Assembly (NCBI GenBank): GCA_001570385.1
Contig: BBYL01000031.1
Span: 57,944-121,943, forward strand
Length of the DNA stretch: 64,000 bases
Direction: 5' to 3'
DNA from: Microtetraspora glauca
GTDB taxonomy: Bacteria; Actinomycetota; Actinomycetes; Streptosporangiales; Streptosporangiaceae
The position numbers and the translations under genes were made by a program. Position 1 is the stretch's first letter. Each line of letters opens with the position of its first letter. Shown piece by piece: positions 50,716 through 59,749 of this stretch. The notes beneath the pieces were generated by a model that was given only the letters and a program-made list of their open reading frames with translations, had not been told where the DNA came from and searched no databases.

Positions 50716-51354
50716 GTGCCCATGACACAAGACGGTCGGCGGCTGCGCGGGTTGCGCAGCCGCGAGGCGATCCTCGAGCAGGCAGTGGGCCTGGCCTCCG
50801 TCGAAGGGCTGGACGGACTCTCCCTGGGACGGCTGGCGACGGCGACCGGCACCAGCAAGTCCGGATTTTTCGCCCATTGGCGTGACAAGGAGCAACTACA
50901 GCTCGACGCCGTGGACTGGGCCGGCCGCCAGTGGGCCGAGCGGGTGGTGGCGCCCGCTATGCAGGCGCCGGCCGGGGTGCGACGGCTGTTCGCGCTGCAC
51001 GAGGCGCGGCTGAGGTTCTACGGCGAGGGCGTGCTCCCCGGCGGGTGCTTCTTCTTCGCCGTCCAGGCCGAGTTCGACGACCGTCCCGGCGCGGTGCGCG
51101 ATCGCGTCGCGCGCGCCCTGCGCGAGTGGCAGGAGTTCATCCGGCGGCAGGTGGCACAGGCCATGGCGCTGGGCGAGCTGGCCGAGAGCGTGGATGCGGC
51201 CCAGCTCGCGTACGAGATCGACGCGCTCGGGGAGATGGTGATCATCCACTCCCGGCTGCACGACGGGCCGGCCTCCCTCGTCCACTCCCGCCGCGCAGTG
51301 CTGCAACGCCTGCGCACGCTCTGCCCCGACCCGACACTTCTCCCGGAGGATTGA
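50716..51354 (+). CDS. TetR family transcriptional regulator
   Basis: 212 residues. Helix-turn-helix: SREAILEQAVGLASVEGLDG, RLATATGTSKSGFFAHWRDKE. The C-terminal domain includes LPGGCFFFAVQAEFDDRPGA, typical of the TetR_C group with the GGCFF motif. The thioesterase gene starts 3 bases after its stop, so regulator and enzyme form an operon, controlled through the site at 50692-50705. The ligand could be an acyl-CoA. Confidence 0.92.
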   Translation: MPMTQDGRRLRGLRSREAILEQAVGLASVEGLDGLSLGRLATATGTSKSGFFAHWRDKEQLQLDAVDWAGRQWAERVVAPAMQAPAGVRRLFALHEARLRFYGEGVLPGGCFFFAVQAEFDDRPGAVRDRVARALREWQEFIRRQVAQAMALGELAESVDAAQLAYEIDALGEMVIIHSRLHDGPASLVHSRRAVLQRLRTLCPDPTLLPED

Positions 51355-51356
51355 TC

Positions 51357-51797
51357 ATGACTGAAGACGGCGTGCACGAACCGGTCCAGGTGCATTTCGA
51401 CGATCTCGACGCCATGGGCCTGTTGCACAACTCCCGGTACGCCCTGCTGGTCGAGCGGGCGATCGGCGCGTACTGGCAGCGCCTGGGCTGGGCGCCGGAT
51501 CCGGCCCGGTCGGCCTTCAAAGACGTTTTCCTGGCCGTGCGCGAGTTCAAGGTGACCTACCACGTGCCCATCGCGGGGGCGGGCGAGCCGCTGGTGCACT
51601 TCTGGATCGAGCGCATGGGCCGCACGAGCGGCGTCTACGGCTTCCGCGTGCTGTCGGCCGACCGGGCGGTGGTGCACGCCGAGGGCTATCGCGTCAACGT
51701 CAATCTGGACCCGGCCACACTGCGGCCCATGCCGTTCAGTGACGAACTGCGTACCGCCGCCGAACCCCTGCTCCACAGAACGGCGGCGGCGTGCTGA
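51357..51797 (+). CDS. acyl-CoA thioesterase, hotdog fold (4HBT-like)
   Basis: 146 residues from ATG 51357, with CGGAGGA 7 bases before. The 4-hydroxybenzoyl-CoA thioesterase pattern is clear: VQVHFDDLDAMGLLHNSRYA (catalytic Asp of the DxDxxGHxxN-like motif, here DLDAMGLLHN), YHVPIAGAGEPLVHFWIERM, and VVHAEGYRVNVNLDPATLRP. It would hydrolyse acyl-CoAs. It is coupled with the TetR gene. The 309 bases up to rpoB hold only the rpoB promoter region. Confidence 0.9.
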   Translation: MTEDGVHEPVQVHFDDLDAMGLLHNSRYALLVERAIGAYWQRLGWAPDPARSAFKDVFLAVREFKVTYHVPIAGAGEPLVHFWIERMGRTSGVYGFRVLSADRAVVHAEGYRVNVNLDPATLRPMPFSDELRTAAEPLLHRTAAAC

Positions 51798-51980
51798 GGT
51801 CCCGCTGGATCGCCGGCCCGGCGGCCCCAGTTGATCAGGCCGCGGCGATCACGGGTGACCCCTGCGCGCCCGGCTGCGATCGGCACACGTCGACGCGTAC
51901 CGCGACCGTAAGAAGTTGACGAGGCCACTCAGGCTGTGGGAAGCTGAACCCGGCATTGAGGTTGACGCTTTAAGTACGCG

Positions 51981-52010
51981 TGGACATACGTTTGCCATTT
52001 GCGTTACGCT
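51981..52010 (+). promoter_or_regulatory. putative promoter of the orphan rpoB
   Basis: TGGACA (51981-51986) and TACGCT (52005-52010) are separated by 18 bases, a good vegetative-type promoter. This places the transcript start near 52017, about 90 bases before rpoB. A second TTGACG at 51962 could form an alternative promoter. No ribosomal-protein gene precedes it. Confidence 0.5.
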
Positions 52011-52106
52011 GCTCCCTCGTGCCGTCTGTTTACGCCCTCGGATTTCGCCCGGGGCGTTTGGCGTGCGCGCAGTTGATTCCATCCGTGCTCTCCGGAAGGA
52101 CATCCG

Positions 52107-55100
52107 TTGGCAGCCTCGCGCAGCGCCTCCGCCGTACCCGCTGGTCCCCGTCGCGTCTCTTTCGCGCGCATCGAGGAGCCGCTCGAAGTTCCCGACCTTC
52201 TGGCCCTGCAGACCGAGTCGTTCGACTGGCTGCTCGGAAACGAGAAGTGGAAGGCCCGGGTCGAGGCGGCTCGCCGGGCCGGGCGCAAGGACGTCCCGGC
52301 CCAGTCGGGCCTCGAAGAGATCTTTGAAGAGATCAGTCCGATCGAGGACTTCTCGCGGACAATGTCCCTGTCGTTCCGCGACCACCGGTTCGAGCCGCCG
52401 AAGTACTCAGTCGATGAGTGCAAAGACAAGGACATGACCTACTCCGGCCCGATGTTCGTGACGGCGGAGTTCATCAACAACACCACCGGTGAGATCAAGA
52501 GTCAGACGGTGTTCATGGGCGACTTCCCGCTCATGACCTCGAAGGGCACTTTCATCATCAACGGCACCGAGCGTGTCGTGGTCTCCCAACTCGTCCGTTC
52601 GCCGGGCGTCTACTTCGACCGTTCTGTCGACAAGGCCACCGACAAGGACCTGTTCGGCTGCAAGGTGATCCCGTCGCGGGGTGCCTGGCTGGAATTCGAG
52701 ATCGACAAGCGCGACAGCGTCGGCGTCCGCGTCGACCGCAAGCGCAAGCAGCCCGTCACCGTGCTTCTCAAGGCACTGGGATGGACCAACGAGCAGATCC
52801 TCGAGCGCTTCGGCCGGTACGAGTCGATGCGGGCCACCCTGGAGAAGGACCACACCTCCGGCCAGGACGACGCCCTGCTCGACATCTACCGCAAGCTGCG
52901 TCCGGGTGAGCCTCCGACCAAGGAGTCCGCGCAGACGCTGCTGGAGAACCTCTATTTCAATCCCAAGCGTTACGACCTCGCGAAGGTCGGGCGTTACAAG
53001 ATCAATAAGAAGCTCGGCGTCGACGCCGACATCACCCAGGGCACGCTGACCGACGAGGACATCGTCGCCACGATCGAGTACATCGTGCGCCTGCACGCCG
53101 GCGAGGACAGCATGGGCCCCGACGGCTCGGTGATCGTCGAGACGGACGACATCGACCACTTCGGCAACCGCCGCCTGCGCAATGTTGGCGAGCTCATCCA
53201 GAACCAGGTCCGCCTGGGCCTGGCCCGCATGGAGCGCGTCGTGCGCGAGCGCATGACCACGCAGGACGTCGAGGCGATCACGCCGCAGACCCTGATCAAC
53301 ATCCGCCCGGTCGTGGCGTCGATCAAGGAGTTCTTCGGTACGTCGCAGCTGTCGCAGTTCATGGACCAGATCAACCCGCTGGCCGGTCTGACGCACAAGC
53401 GGCGTCTGAACGCGCTGGGCCCCGGCGGTCTGTCACGTGAGCGGGCCGGCTTCGAGGTCCGCGACGTGCACCCGTCCCACTACGGCCGGATGTGCCCGAT
53501 CGAGACCCCTGAAGGCCCGAACATCGGTCTGATCGGCTCGCTGGCCTCCTACGGTCGGCTCAACGCCTTCGGCTTCATCGAGACGCCGTACCGCAAGGTC
53601 GTGGACGGGAAGGTGACTGACCAGATCGACTACCTGACCGCCGACGAAGAAGACCGTTACGTCAAGGCGCAGGCCAACACGGCGTTCAACCCTGACGGGT
53701 CGTTCGCCGAGTCGCGCGTCCTGGTCCGCACCAAGGGCGGCGAGACCGAGCTCGCCAGTGCCGAGGAGGTCGACTACATCGACGTGTCGCCGCGCCAGAT
53801 GGTGTCGGTGGCCACCGCGATGATCCCGTTCCTCGAGCACGACGACGCCAACCGGGCGTTGATGGGCGCGAACATGATGCGCCAGTCGGTGCCGCTGCTC
53901 AAGAGCGAGGCGCCGCTGGTCGGCACCGGTATGGAGTACCGCGCCGCGACCGACGCGGGCGACATGATCAGCGCCGAGAAGGCGGGCGTGGTCGAGGAGG
54001 TCTCCGCCGACTACATCACGGTCATGAACGATGACGGCACGCGGACGACGTACCGGGTGGCGAAGTTCAAGCGCTCCAACCAGGGCACCTCGTTCAACCA
54101 GAAGCCCATCGTGGCCGAGGGCGACCGGGTGGAGGTGAACCAGGTCATCGCCGACGGTCCCTGCACCGACAAGGGCGAGATGGCGCTGGGCAAGAACCTG
54201 CTGGTGGCGTTCATGCCGTGGGAGGGGCACAACTACGAGGACGCGATCATCCTGTCCCAGCGTCTGGTGCAGGACGACGTGCTCTCCTCGATCCACATCG
54301 AGGAGCACGAGCTCGACGCCCGCGACACCAAGCTCGGCCCCGAGGAGATCACCCGGGACATCCCCAACGTGTCCGAGGAGGTGCTGGCGGACCTCGACGA
54401 GCGCGGCATCATCCGCATCGGCGCCGAGGTCACGACCGGTGACATCCTCGTCGGCAAGGTCACCCCGAAGGGTGAGACCGAGCTGACGCCGGAGGAGCGG
54501 CTGCTGCGCGCGATCTTCGGCGAGAAGGCCCGTGAGGTCCGCGACACCTCGCTGAAGGTGCCGCACGGCGAGTCCGGCAAGGTCATCGGCGTCCGCGTGT
54601 TCAGCCGCGAGGAGGGCGACGAGCTCCCGCCGGGGGTCAACGAGCTGGTCCGCGTGTACGTGGCCCAGAAGCGAAAGATCACCAACGGTGACAAGCTGGC
54701 CGGCCGTCACGGCAACAAGGGCGTCATCTCCAAGATCCTCCCGGTGGAGGACATGCCGTTCCTTGAGGACGGCACCCCGGTCGACATCATCCTCAACCCG
54801 CTGGGCGTGCCCGGCCGAATGAACGTCGGCCAGGTGCTGGAGACCCACCTCGGGTGGATCGCCGCCAGAGGCTGGGACGTCACCGGCATCCAGGAGGCCT
54901 GGACCGAGCGGCTGCGCGACAAGGGCCTCGACAAGGTCGAGCCGCACACCAACATGGCCACACCCGTCTTCGACGGCGCCCACGAGGAAGAGATCATCGG
55001 GCTCCTGGACAACACCGTCCCCAACCGGGACGGGGATCGGCTGGTGCAGCGCAGCGGGAAGGCGCGGCTGTTCGACGGCCGCTCCGGCGAGCCGTTCCCG

Positions 55101-55571
55101 CACCCGATCTCGGTCGGCTACATCTACATCCTGAAGCTGCTCCACCTGGTCGACGACAAGATCCACGCGCGTTCGACCGGCCCGTACTCCATGATCACCC
55201 AGCAGCCGCTCGGCGGTAAGGCCCAGTTCGGTGGGCAGCGCTTCGGTGAGATGGAGGTGTGGGCCCTCGAGGCCTACGGCGCCGCGTACGCGCTTCAGGA
55301 GCTGCTGACGATCAAGTCGGACGACGTTCTCGGCCGCGTGAAGGTCTACGAGGCCATCGTCAAGGGCGAGAACATCCCCGAGCCGGGCATCCCCGAGTCG
55401 TTCAAGGTCCTCATCAAGGAAATGCAGTCGCTCTGCCTCAACGTCGAGGTCCTGTCGAGCGACGGCATGTCGATCGAACTGCGCGACACGGACGAGGACG
55501 TGTTCCGCGCCGCTGAAGAACTCGGCATCGACCTGTCCCGGCGTGAGCCGAGCAGCGTGGAAGAAGTCTGA
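52107..55571 (+). CDS. rpoB: RNA polymerase beta subunit, orphan second-type copy
   Basis: 1,154 residues, full length for an actinobacterial RpoB. TTG start at 52107 with GGAAGGA 6 bases upstream; the N-terminus (ASRSASAVPAGPRRVSFARI) matches the usual start. Conserved core segments are present, such as GDKLAGRHGNKGVI near residue 862. The rifampicin cluster reads SQLSQFMDQINPLAGLTHKR (413-432) then RLNALGPGG: compared with the standard SQLSQFMDQNNPLS..RRLSALG it has Ile for Asn518, Ala for Ser522 and Asn for Ser531 (E. coli numbering); His526 (H430) is kept. No rpoC follows and no rplJ/rplL precedes, so it is outside the normal operon. This fits a second rpoB like the rpoB(R) of Nonomuraea. 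Whether it gives rifampicin resistance is inference. Confidence 0.95.
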   Translation: MAASRSASAVPAGPRRVSFARIEEPLEVPDLLALQTESFDWLLGNEKWKARVEAARRAGRKDVPAQSGLEEIFEEISPIEDFSRTMSLSFRDHRFEPPKYSVDECKDKDMTYSGPMFVTAEFINNTTGEIKSQTVFMGDFPLMTSKGTFIINGTERVVVSQLVRSPGVYFDRSVDKATDKDLFGCKVIPSRGAWLEFEIDKRDSVGVRVDRKRKQPVTVLLKALGWTNEQILERFGRYESMRATLEKDHTSGQDDALLDIYRKLRPGEPPTKESAQTLLENLYFNPKRYDLAKVGRYKINKKLGVDADITQGTLTDEDIVATIEYIVRLHAGEDSMGPDGSVIVETDDIDHFGNRRLRNVGELIQNQVRLGLARMERVVRERMTTQDVEAITPQTLINIRPVVASIKEFFGTSQLSQFMDQINPLAGLTHKRRLNALGPGGLSRERAGFEVRDVHPSHYGRMCPIETPEGPNIGLIGSLASYGRLNAFGFIETPYRKVVDGKVTDQIDYLTADEEDRYVKAQANTAFNPDGSFAESRVLVRTKGGETELASAEEVDYIDVSPRQMVSVATAMIPFLEHDDANRALMGANMMRQSVPLLKSEAPLVGTGMEYRAATDAGDMISAEKAGVVEEVSADYITVMNDDGTRTTYRVAKFKRSNQGTSFNQKPIVAEGDRVEVNQVIADGPCTDKGEMALGKNLLVAFMPWEGHNYEDAIILSQRLVQDDVLSSIHIEEHELDARDTKLGPEEITRDIPNVSEEVLADLDERGIIRIGAEVTTGDILVGKVTPKGETELTPEERLLRAIFGEKAREVRDTSLKVPHGESGKVIGVRVFSREEGDELPPGVNELVRVYVAQKRKITNGDKLAGRHGNKGVISKILPVEDMPFLEDGTPVDIILNPLGVPGRMNVGQVLETHLGWIAARGWDVTGIQEAWTERLRDKGLDKVEPHTNMATPVFDGAHEEEIIGLLDNTVPNRDGDRLVQRSGKARLFDGRSGEPFPHPISVGYIYILKLLHLVDDKIHARSTGPYSMITQQPLGGKAQFGGQRFGEMEVWALEAYGAAYALQELLTIKSDDVLGRVKVYEAIVKGENIPEPGIPESFKVLIKEMQSLCLNVEVLSSDGMSIELRDTDEDVFRAAEELGIDLSRREPSSVEEV

Positions 55572-55601
55572 CAGTCCCCATGCGCGACCTGCGGGCGTCG
55601 G

Positions 55602-55635
55602 CCCGCGCCGGAAGGTGGGCATCTTCCGGCGCGGG
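55602..55635 (+). terminator. strong hairpin after rpoB
   Basis: CCCGCGCCGGAAG (55602-55614) and CTTCCGGCGCGGG (55623-55635) are perfect 13-base arms around an 8-base loop, 30 bases after the rpoB stop. It closes the rpoB transcript and confirms that rpoC is not co-transcribed here. Confidence 0.8.
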
Positions 55636-55787
55636 TCCGACACGCCGCGGTGGAGGAGAACCGGCGGGTTCCATCCGGGCCCTGGAGAGTTCCTCGACCG
55701 GCACATCCTGGCCAAGACAGTCTGACCAGCTCCGAGGTTGCTCCGCGCCACGGCAGGCTCTGGGGACTGCAAGCTTCGGAGGACACG

Positions 55788-56270
55788 ATGAACGACGAGA
55801 CGGCTGCACTGCTCTTCGAGGTGGTCGAGCGTCTCCAAAAGAACATCGCCGCCCGGGACTGCCCCGCGATCGTCGCTCTCGAAGGAGAGTGGAAGCTCGT
55901 GCTCAGCGACTACGACTACCTCCGCGATCCGCAGGGCGCCACCTCGTTCGAGACGCGAGCAGCCGCCAAAGCCCAGGAAATCCAGGCAACGCGATGGGTC
56001 TTCGCCGTCCCTTTGGTATGGGTCACCACACCTGACACCGTCTACAGCCGCGCCGTGTCCAACCACCCTCTACGCGAAGGGGAGCAGGAAACGATCACCT
56101 GGATGAGCTTCGACGAAAGCGACGGCGTGGATTACGGGCGCGTCCCGTACACACGCCGCCCCAGTGGAGAACCCGTGTTCGACGACCCGGAGATGTTCGC
56201 GGTGGGCGTGCGTCCGGCCCAGGCCATGCCGGGCCACACGCTCCTTCAGGAACTCTTCCTGAACAGCTGA
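55788..56270 (+). CDS. hypothetical protein
   Basis: 160 residues from ATG 55788 (GGAGG at 5 bases). The start NDETAALLFEVVERLQKNIAA is a helix; the middle has YLRDPQGATSFETRAAAKAQ, then WVFAVPLVWVTTPDTVYSRA and TWMSFDESDGVDYGRVPYTR. No membrane span or signal is seen. I recognise no family, and the neighbourhood (rpoB terminator upstream, hydrolase remnant downstream) says little. Confidence 0.7.
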   Translation: MNDETAALLFEVVERLQKNIAARDCPAIVALEGEWKLVLSDYDYLRDPQGATSFETRAAAKAQEIQATRWVFAVPLVWVTTPDTVYSRAVSNHPLREGEQETITWMSFDESDGVDYGRVPYTRRPSGEPVFDDPEMFAVGVRPAQAMPGHTLLQELFLNS

Positions 56271-56322
56271 TTCAGCCTCGTACAGCAGCCGTAGATCGTG
56301 GCCGTGGAGCTCATCGTCTCGT

Positions 56323-56687
56323 TCAGTCCGCCTGCGCGGCGTGGATCGCGGTGAAGGTCAGGAGGGGTGTGGCGGTCCGCGGCGGATCCTCGAGCATCGG
56401 TGAGTGTCCGACGTCGGGCAGCAACTCGACTCTCGCGCCCGGAATGGCGCGGTATTCGGCGGCGGACGAGGATCGCCATCTCCGGTCTTCCGTGCCGAAG
56501 ATCACCAGCAGTGGCTTGCCGAGAACCGTCAGTCGATCGGGGAGCGCGCGCTGGTTCAGATAGTCGTCGACTGCCCGCGACGTCGCGGTGACACAACGAT
56601 CGCGTTCGCCAGGAGCAGCTCGACGGCTGCCAGGAGGATGGCTGACGCGATGATGTAGCGCTTTCGGCGGCTTCCCGCGCCTCTCAC
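56323..56687 (-). pseudogene. alpha/beta hydrolase with internal deletion
   Basis: The GTG at 56687 with GGGAG upstream begins a basic, hydrophobic N-terminus (RKRYIIASAILLAAVELLLA, a membrane anchor or signal). About 40 codons later the frame shifts and only the C-terminal part of an alpha/beta hydrolase remains: VDDYLNQRALPDRLTVLGKP, LLVIFGTEDRRW, ARVELLPDVGHSPMLEDPP, with the catalytic Asp and His. The nucleophile part is missing. The two ends look like one gene with the middle deleted. Confidence 0.55.
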
Positions 56688-56936
56688 GTCCGGCTCCCTA
56701 TCAGGAGACCGCGGAACGGCGTCGTCCAACCTGCGGGGCTATCGACCCTCGGGGAGGGAATCATGGGCCCACTGTCGCCGTTCTGAGCGCCGGCGGCTTG
56801 AACAAATGTTCCTGTCAGCCGGCTCGCGTAACCGTGACCGCGGCCCGGCCTCGCCTTAGGGGTGGCGCGTGAAGCGGCCCTGTTATCTGCGGCAAGGCAC
56901 ACGCAGACCGTCACCGGCCAGCCTCGGCGTGACGGC

Positions 56937-57359
56937 TCAGACGGTGCGGCGGGAGCGGGCCAGAGCCAGCCCGCCGAGGACCATGGCGATCAGCCCAACC
57001 GCCAGAGCCACGAAGCCCCCGACTATTCCGTAGCCGGTGCCGGGACCACCGTCGGCGGCGGCCACAACCAGCCCGCCGATGACCGCGCCGGCCAGCCCCG
57101 CCGCCAGGGCCACGATGGCGCCCCTTCGCCCGTTTCCGGTGCCGTTACGACCGGCGGAGCGGGCCAGAGCCAGCCCACCGATGACCGCACCGGCCAGTCC
57201 CAGCAGCGCGGCCACCAAGGACCAGAGACGCCCGGCGGTCAAGGTGTAAGCACTGGCGGCGGGGTCCGGCTGGACCAAGACGTGCGCGGCCGCCGGTGCG
57301 GCAAGCCCGAAACTGATCAGGGCGGCTCCGGCCACGGCAAGCACAAATCGGACTGGCAT
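56937..57359 (-). CDS. DUF6223-like membrane protein
   Basis: 140 residues. N-terminal signal-like helix (MPVRFVLAVAGAALISFGLA, ending AAPAAAH), then three more membrane helices, two of them near repeats at both DNA and protein level: AGAVIGGLALARSAGR and AMVLGGLALARSRR. It is of the DUF6223 type; function unknown. It diverges from the sensor kinase at 57578 across 218 bases that contain a long inverted repeat. Confidence 0.8.
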   Translation of the reverse strand: MPVRFVLAVAGAALISFGLAAPAAAHVLVQPDPAASAYTLTAGRLWSLVAALLGLAGAVIGGLALARSAGRNGTGNGRRGAIVALAAGLAGAVIGGLVVAAADGGPGTGYGIVGGFVALAVGLIAMVLGGLALARSRRTV

Positions 57360-57467
57360 GAGGTGCTCCTTCTCCTCCTGCGAGTGAATGTCGCCTGATC
57401 ATGTCCGCCTGACCCACCGCCGGTCGTCTGGCGGGCGCAGGCAATTCGCGCTGCCGCCGATGCCGCA

Positions 57468-57524
57468 GCCGGCTACCGCGGACGCCGCAGGAGCCGCGAA
57501 GGTACCGCGTGTGCGGTAGCCGGC
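57468..57524. repeat. inverted repeat between divergent DUF6223 and kinase genes
   Basis: GCCGGCTACCGC (57468-57479) and GCGGTAGCCGGC (57513-57524) are perfect 12-base arms separated by 33 bases. It lies in the shared upstream region of the DUF6223 gene and the two-component system, so it could be a regulator binding site or a cruciform. Confidence 0.6.
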
Positions 57525-57577
57525 CGATCATCCGCGCGCAGGAGTCGCCCGCGCAGGCATCCGGCTAAAGTGCGCGC

Positions 57578-58705
57578 ATGAGCACAGGACGGCCCGGTGT
57601 CCGGGCCGGTGTCAGAGACTGGGCGATCGCCGTCTGCGTGGCGGCGACGCTGCTGGTCACCGGGCTGTCCGGGCAGCACTCCGCCACGAACCTCGACCTG
57701 CTCGGCTACGCGCTACTGACATCTGGCGGCCTGGCGCTGGCCGCGCGCCGCCGCGCTCCGGTTCCCGTCCTGGCTGTCACCGGGCTGTGCACGGTGGGTT
57801 ACCAGGCGGCCGGTTTCGACGTGCCTGCCGTCGCGTACCTTTTCGCGGTGTACGCCGCCGTGCGGGCGGGACACCGCATCGTCACGGCGGCGGCGAGCGT
57901 GACCCTGCTGGCCGCTCTCCCGCTCGCGGCCCTGGCCTCGGGCCTACACGACACGGGTGAGGCGTTCGCGCGGGCCCGAGGCGCCCTGGAGGTGGCCTGG
58001 CTGATCGCTGCGGGTGCCGCGGGGGAAGCGCTGCGGCAGGCCGAGCGGCGGGCGGACGAGGCCGAGCGCACCCGGGAGGAGACCGCGCGACGCCGCGCCG
58101 ACGAGGAGCGGCTGCACATCGCGCGGGAACTGCACGATTCGCTCACTCACCAGATCTCGGTCATCAAGGTGCAGGCCGAAGTCGCCGTCCACGTGGCCCG
58201 CAAGCGCGGTGAGCAGGTTCCGGAGGCTCTGCTGGCGATCCAGGAGGCCGGTCGGGAGGCGATGCGGGAACTGCGAGCGACCCTGGAGGCGCTGCGCGAC
58301 GACGACACGACCCCGCCGCATGGCCTCGATCACGTACCGGAACTGGTGGAACGGGCACGCACGAGCGGGCTGGACACGACGCTGACACTCGAAGGACAAC
58401 GATGCGACGTGCCGGCCGCGGTGGACCGGACCGCCTATCGCATCGTTCAGGAGTCGCTCACCAACGTGGCCCGCCACGCCGCCGCCACCACGGCCTCGGT
58501 CCGGATCGACTACCGTCCGGACGCCCTCGCCATACGCGTCGACGACGATGGCAAGGCCGCGCCGGGCACGGCCCCGATGCCCGGCATCGGACTGCTCGGG
58601 ATGCACGAACGCGTCACCGCCCTCGGCGGCCGCCTGCGCGCCGAACCCCGCGACGAGGGCGGCTTCACCGTCCAAGCCGAGCTTCCAGTGGACCGAACGC
58701 CATGA
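57578..58705 (+). CDS. NarL-family sensor histidine kinase
   Basis: 375 residues. Five to six membrane helices at residues 15-150, a coiled linker (EALRQAERRADEAERTREE), HisKA_3 with phospho-acceptor H186 in ARELHDSLTHQIS, and HATPase blocks AYRIVQESLTNVARHAAATT and PGIGLLGMHERVTALGGRLR. The stop overlaps the response regulator start (ATGA). It is divergent from the DUF6223 gene, which may be its target. Confidence 0.95.
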   Translation: MSTGRPGVRAGVRDWAIAVCVAATLLVTGLSGQHSATNLDLLGYALLTSGGLALAARRRAPVPVLAVTGLCTVGYQAAGFDVPAVAYLFAVYAAVRAGHRIVTAAASVTLLAALPLAALASGLHDTGEAFARARGALEVAWLIAAGAAGEALRQAERRADEAERTREETARRRADEERLHIARELHDSLTHQISVIKVQAEVAVHVARKRGEQVPEALLAIQEAGREAMRELRATLEALRDDDTTPPHGLDHVPELVERARTSGLDTTLTLEGQRCDVPAAVDRTAYRIVQESLTNVARHAAATTASVRIDYRPDALAIRVDDDGKAAPGTAPMPGIGLLGMHERVTALGGRLRAEPRDEGGFTVQAELPVDRTP

Positions 58706-59364
58706 TCCGTGTCCTGCTGGTCGACGACCAGCCGCTCATTCGCAGCGGATTCCGCGCGCTCCTCGACCTCGAAGACGACATCGAGGTGGTGGCCGAAGCA
58801 GCCGACGGCAAGGAGGGCCTGGCCCTCGCCAAGCAGCACCTGCCCGACATCGTGCTCATCGACATCCAGATGCCGGTCGTCGACGGCATCGAGGCGACCC
58901 GGCGCATCGCCGCGGACCCGGCCCTGGACCGGGTGCACGTCGTCATCCTGACCAACTACGGCCTCGACGAGTACGTCTTCAACGCGCTGCGCGCCGGCGC
59001 CGCCGGGTTCCTCGTCAAGGACATCCTGCCGGAGGACCTCCTCCACTCCGTCCGCGTGGCCGCACGCGGTGACGCCCTCCTCGCACCGTCGATCACGCGC
59101 AAGCTGATCGACCGCTACGTCTCCCAGCCGCTTCACCCGGGCGCCGACACGGTGCTGAGGGCGCTGACCAACCGCGAACGCGAAGCCGTCGTCCTGGTCG
59201 CGCATGGCCTGTCCAACGACCAGATCGCCGACCGCATGGTGATCAGCCCGCTGACCGCGAAGACCCACATCAACCGGGCCATGGTCAAACTCCATGCCCG
59301 TGACCGCGCCCACCTCGTGGTCCTCGCCTACGAATCCGGACTGGTGGCCCCGCGCAGCTCCTGA
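58702..59364 (+). CDS. NarL/LuxR-type response regulator
   Basis: 220 residues. Receiver with VDDQ (7-10), D54 in VLIDIQMP and the switch Lys in FLVKDILP; helix-turn-helix LTNREREAVVLVAHGLSNDQIADRMVISPLTAKTHINRAM. Operon partner of the kinase. Output genes are not identified; the nearest candidate is the divergent DUF6223 gene. Confidence 0.95.
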   Translation: MIRVLLVDDQPLIRSGFRALLDLEDDIEVVAEAADGKEGLALAKQHLPDIVLIDIQMPVVDGIEATRRIAADPALDRVHVVILTNYGLDEYVFNALRAGAAGFLVKDILPEDLLHSVRVAARGDALLAPSITRKLIDRYVSQPLHPGADTVLRALTNREREAVVLVAHGLSNDQIADRMVISPLTAKTHINRAMVKLHARDRAHLVVLAYESGLVAPRSS

Positions 59365-59419
59365 CATCTCCTCCCCATATCACCCCGCGCTGAACTCTCT
59401 GAGTTCGAAACGCCCACGG

Positions 59420-59735
59420 TCACGGTGACGGCGAACAGCGTCTCGGGGTCATGGTGAGCCGTGCCACGCCCAGCACGGTGGTGACCAGCGCGGTGCAGGC
59501 GACGAGGAGTGTGTTCGAGGTGAAGCCCGGCAGCACCGACTGCGTGACATTCACCATGGCGTGGAAGACCACCGCCGACAACACGCTCCCGCCGTCGCCG
59601 TCGTAGAGCCAGACGATGACCAGCCGCGCCGCGACCGTACCGAGAAACCACCAGGCGATCCACCAGGAAGAGCGTTCACCGGAGATCTTCCCGTAGTAGT
59701 TCCGAAGCCTGAGGGAACGTAGCTTGCCGGGCCTG
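59420..59735 (-). pseudogene. C-terminal fragment of a CPBP intramembrane metalloprotease
   Basis: The minus-strand frame contains WWIAWWFLGTVAARLVIVWL, VLSAVVFHAMVNVTQSVLPG (conserved H and N of the third CPBP motif) and a last helix. The first motifs (EExxxR) are absent upstream; the frame upstream is shadow of the VOC gene. A truncated gene without its catalytic Glu motif. Confidence 0.6.
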
Positions 59736-59749
59736 GCTACGCTGCCCAG

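Noticed and set aside
52107..55571. rpoB as the housekeeping gene of the normal ribosomal-protein/rpoBC operon
   Set aside because: No rplJ, rplL, rpoC, rpsL or fusA gene is adjacent, and a hairpin terminator follows within 35 bases.
53433..56066. 877-codon minus-strand frame opposite rpoB
   Set aside because: Antisense shadow of rpoB, with no ribosome site or domain.
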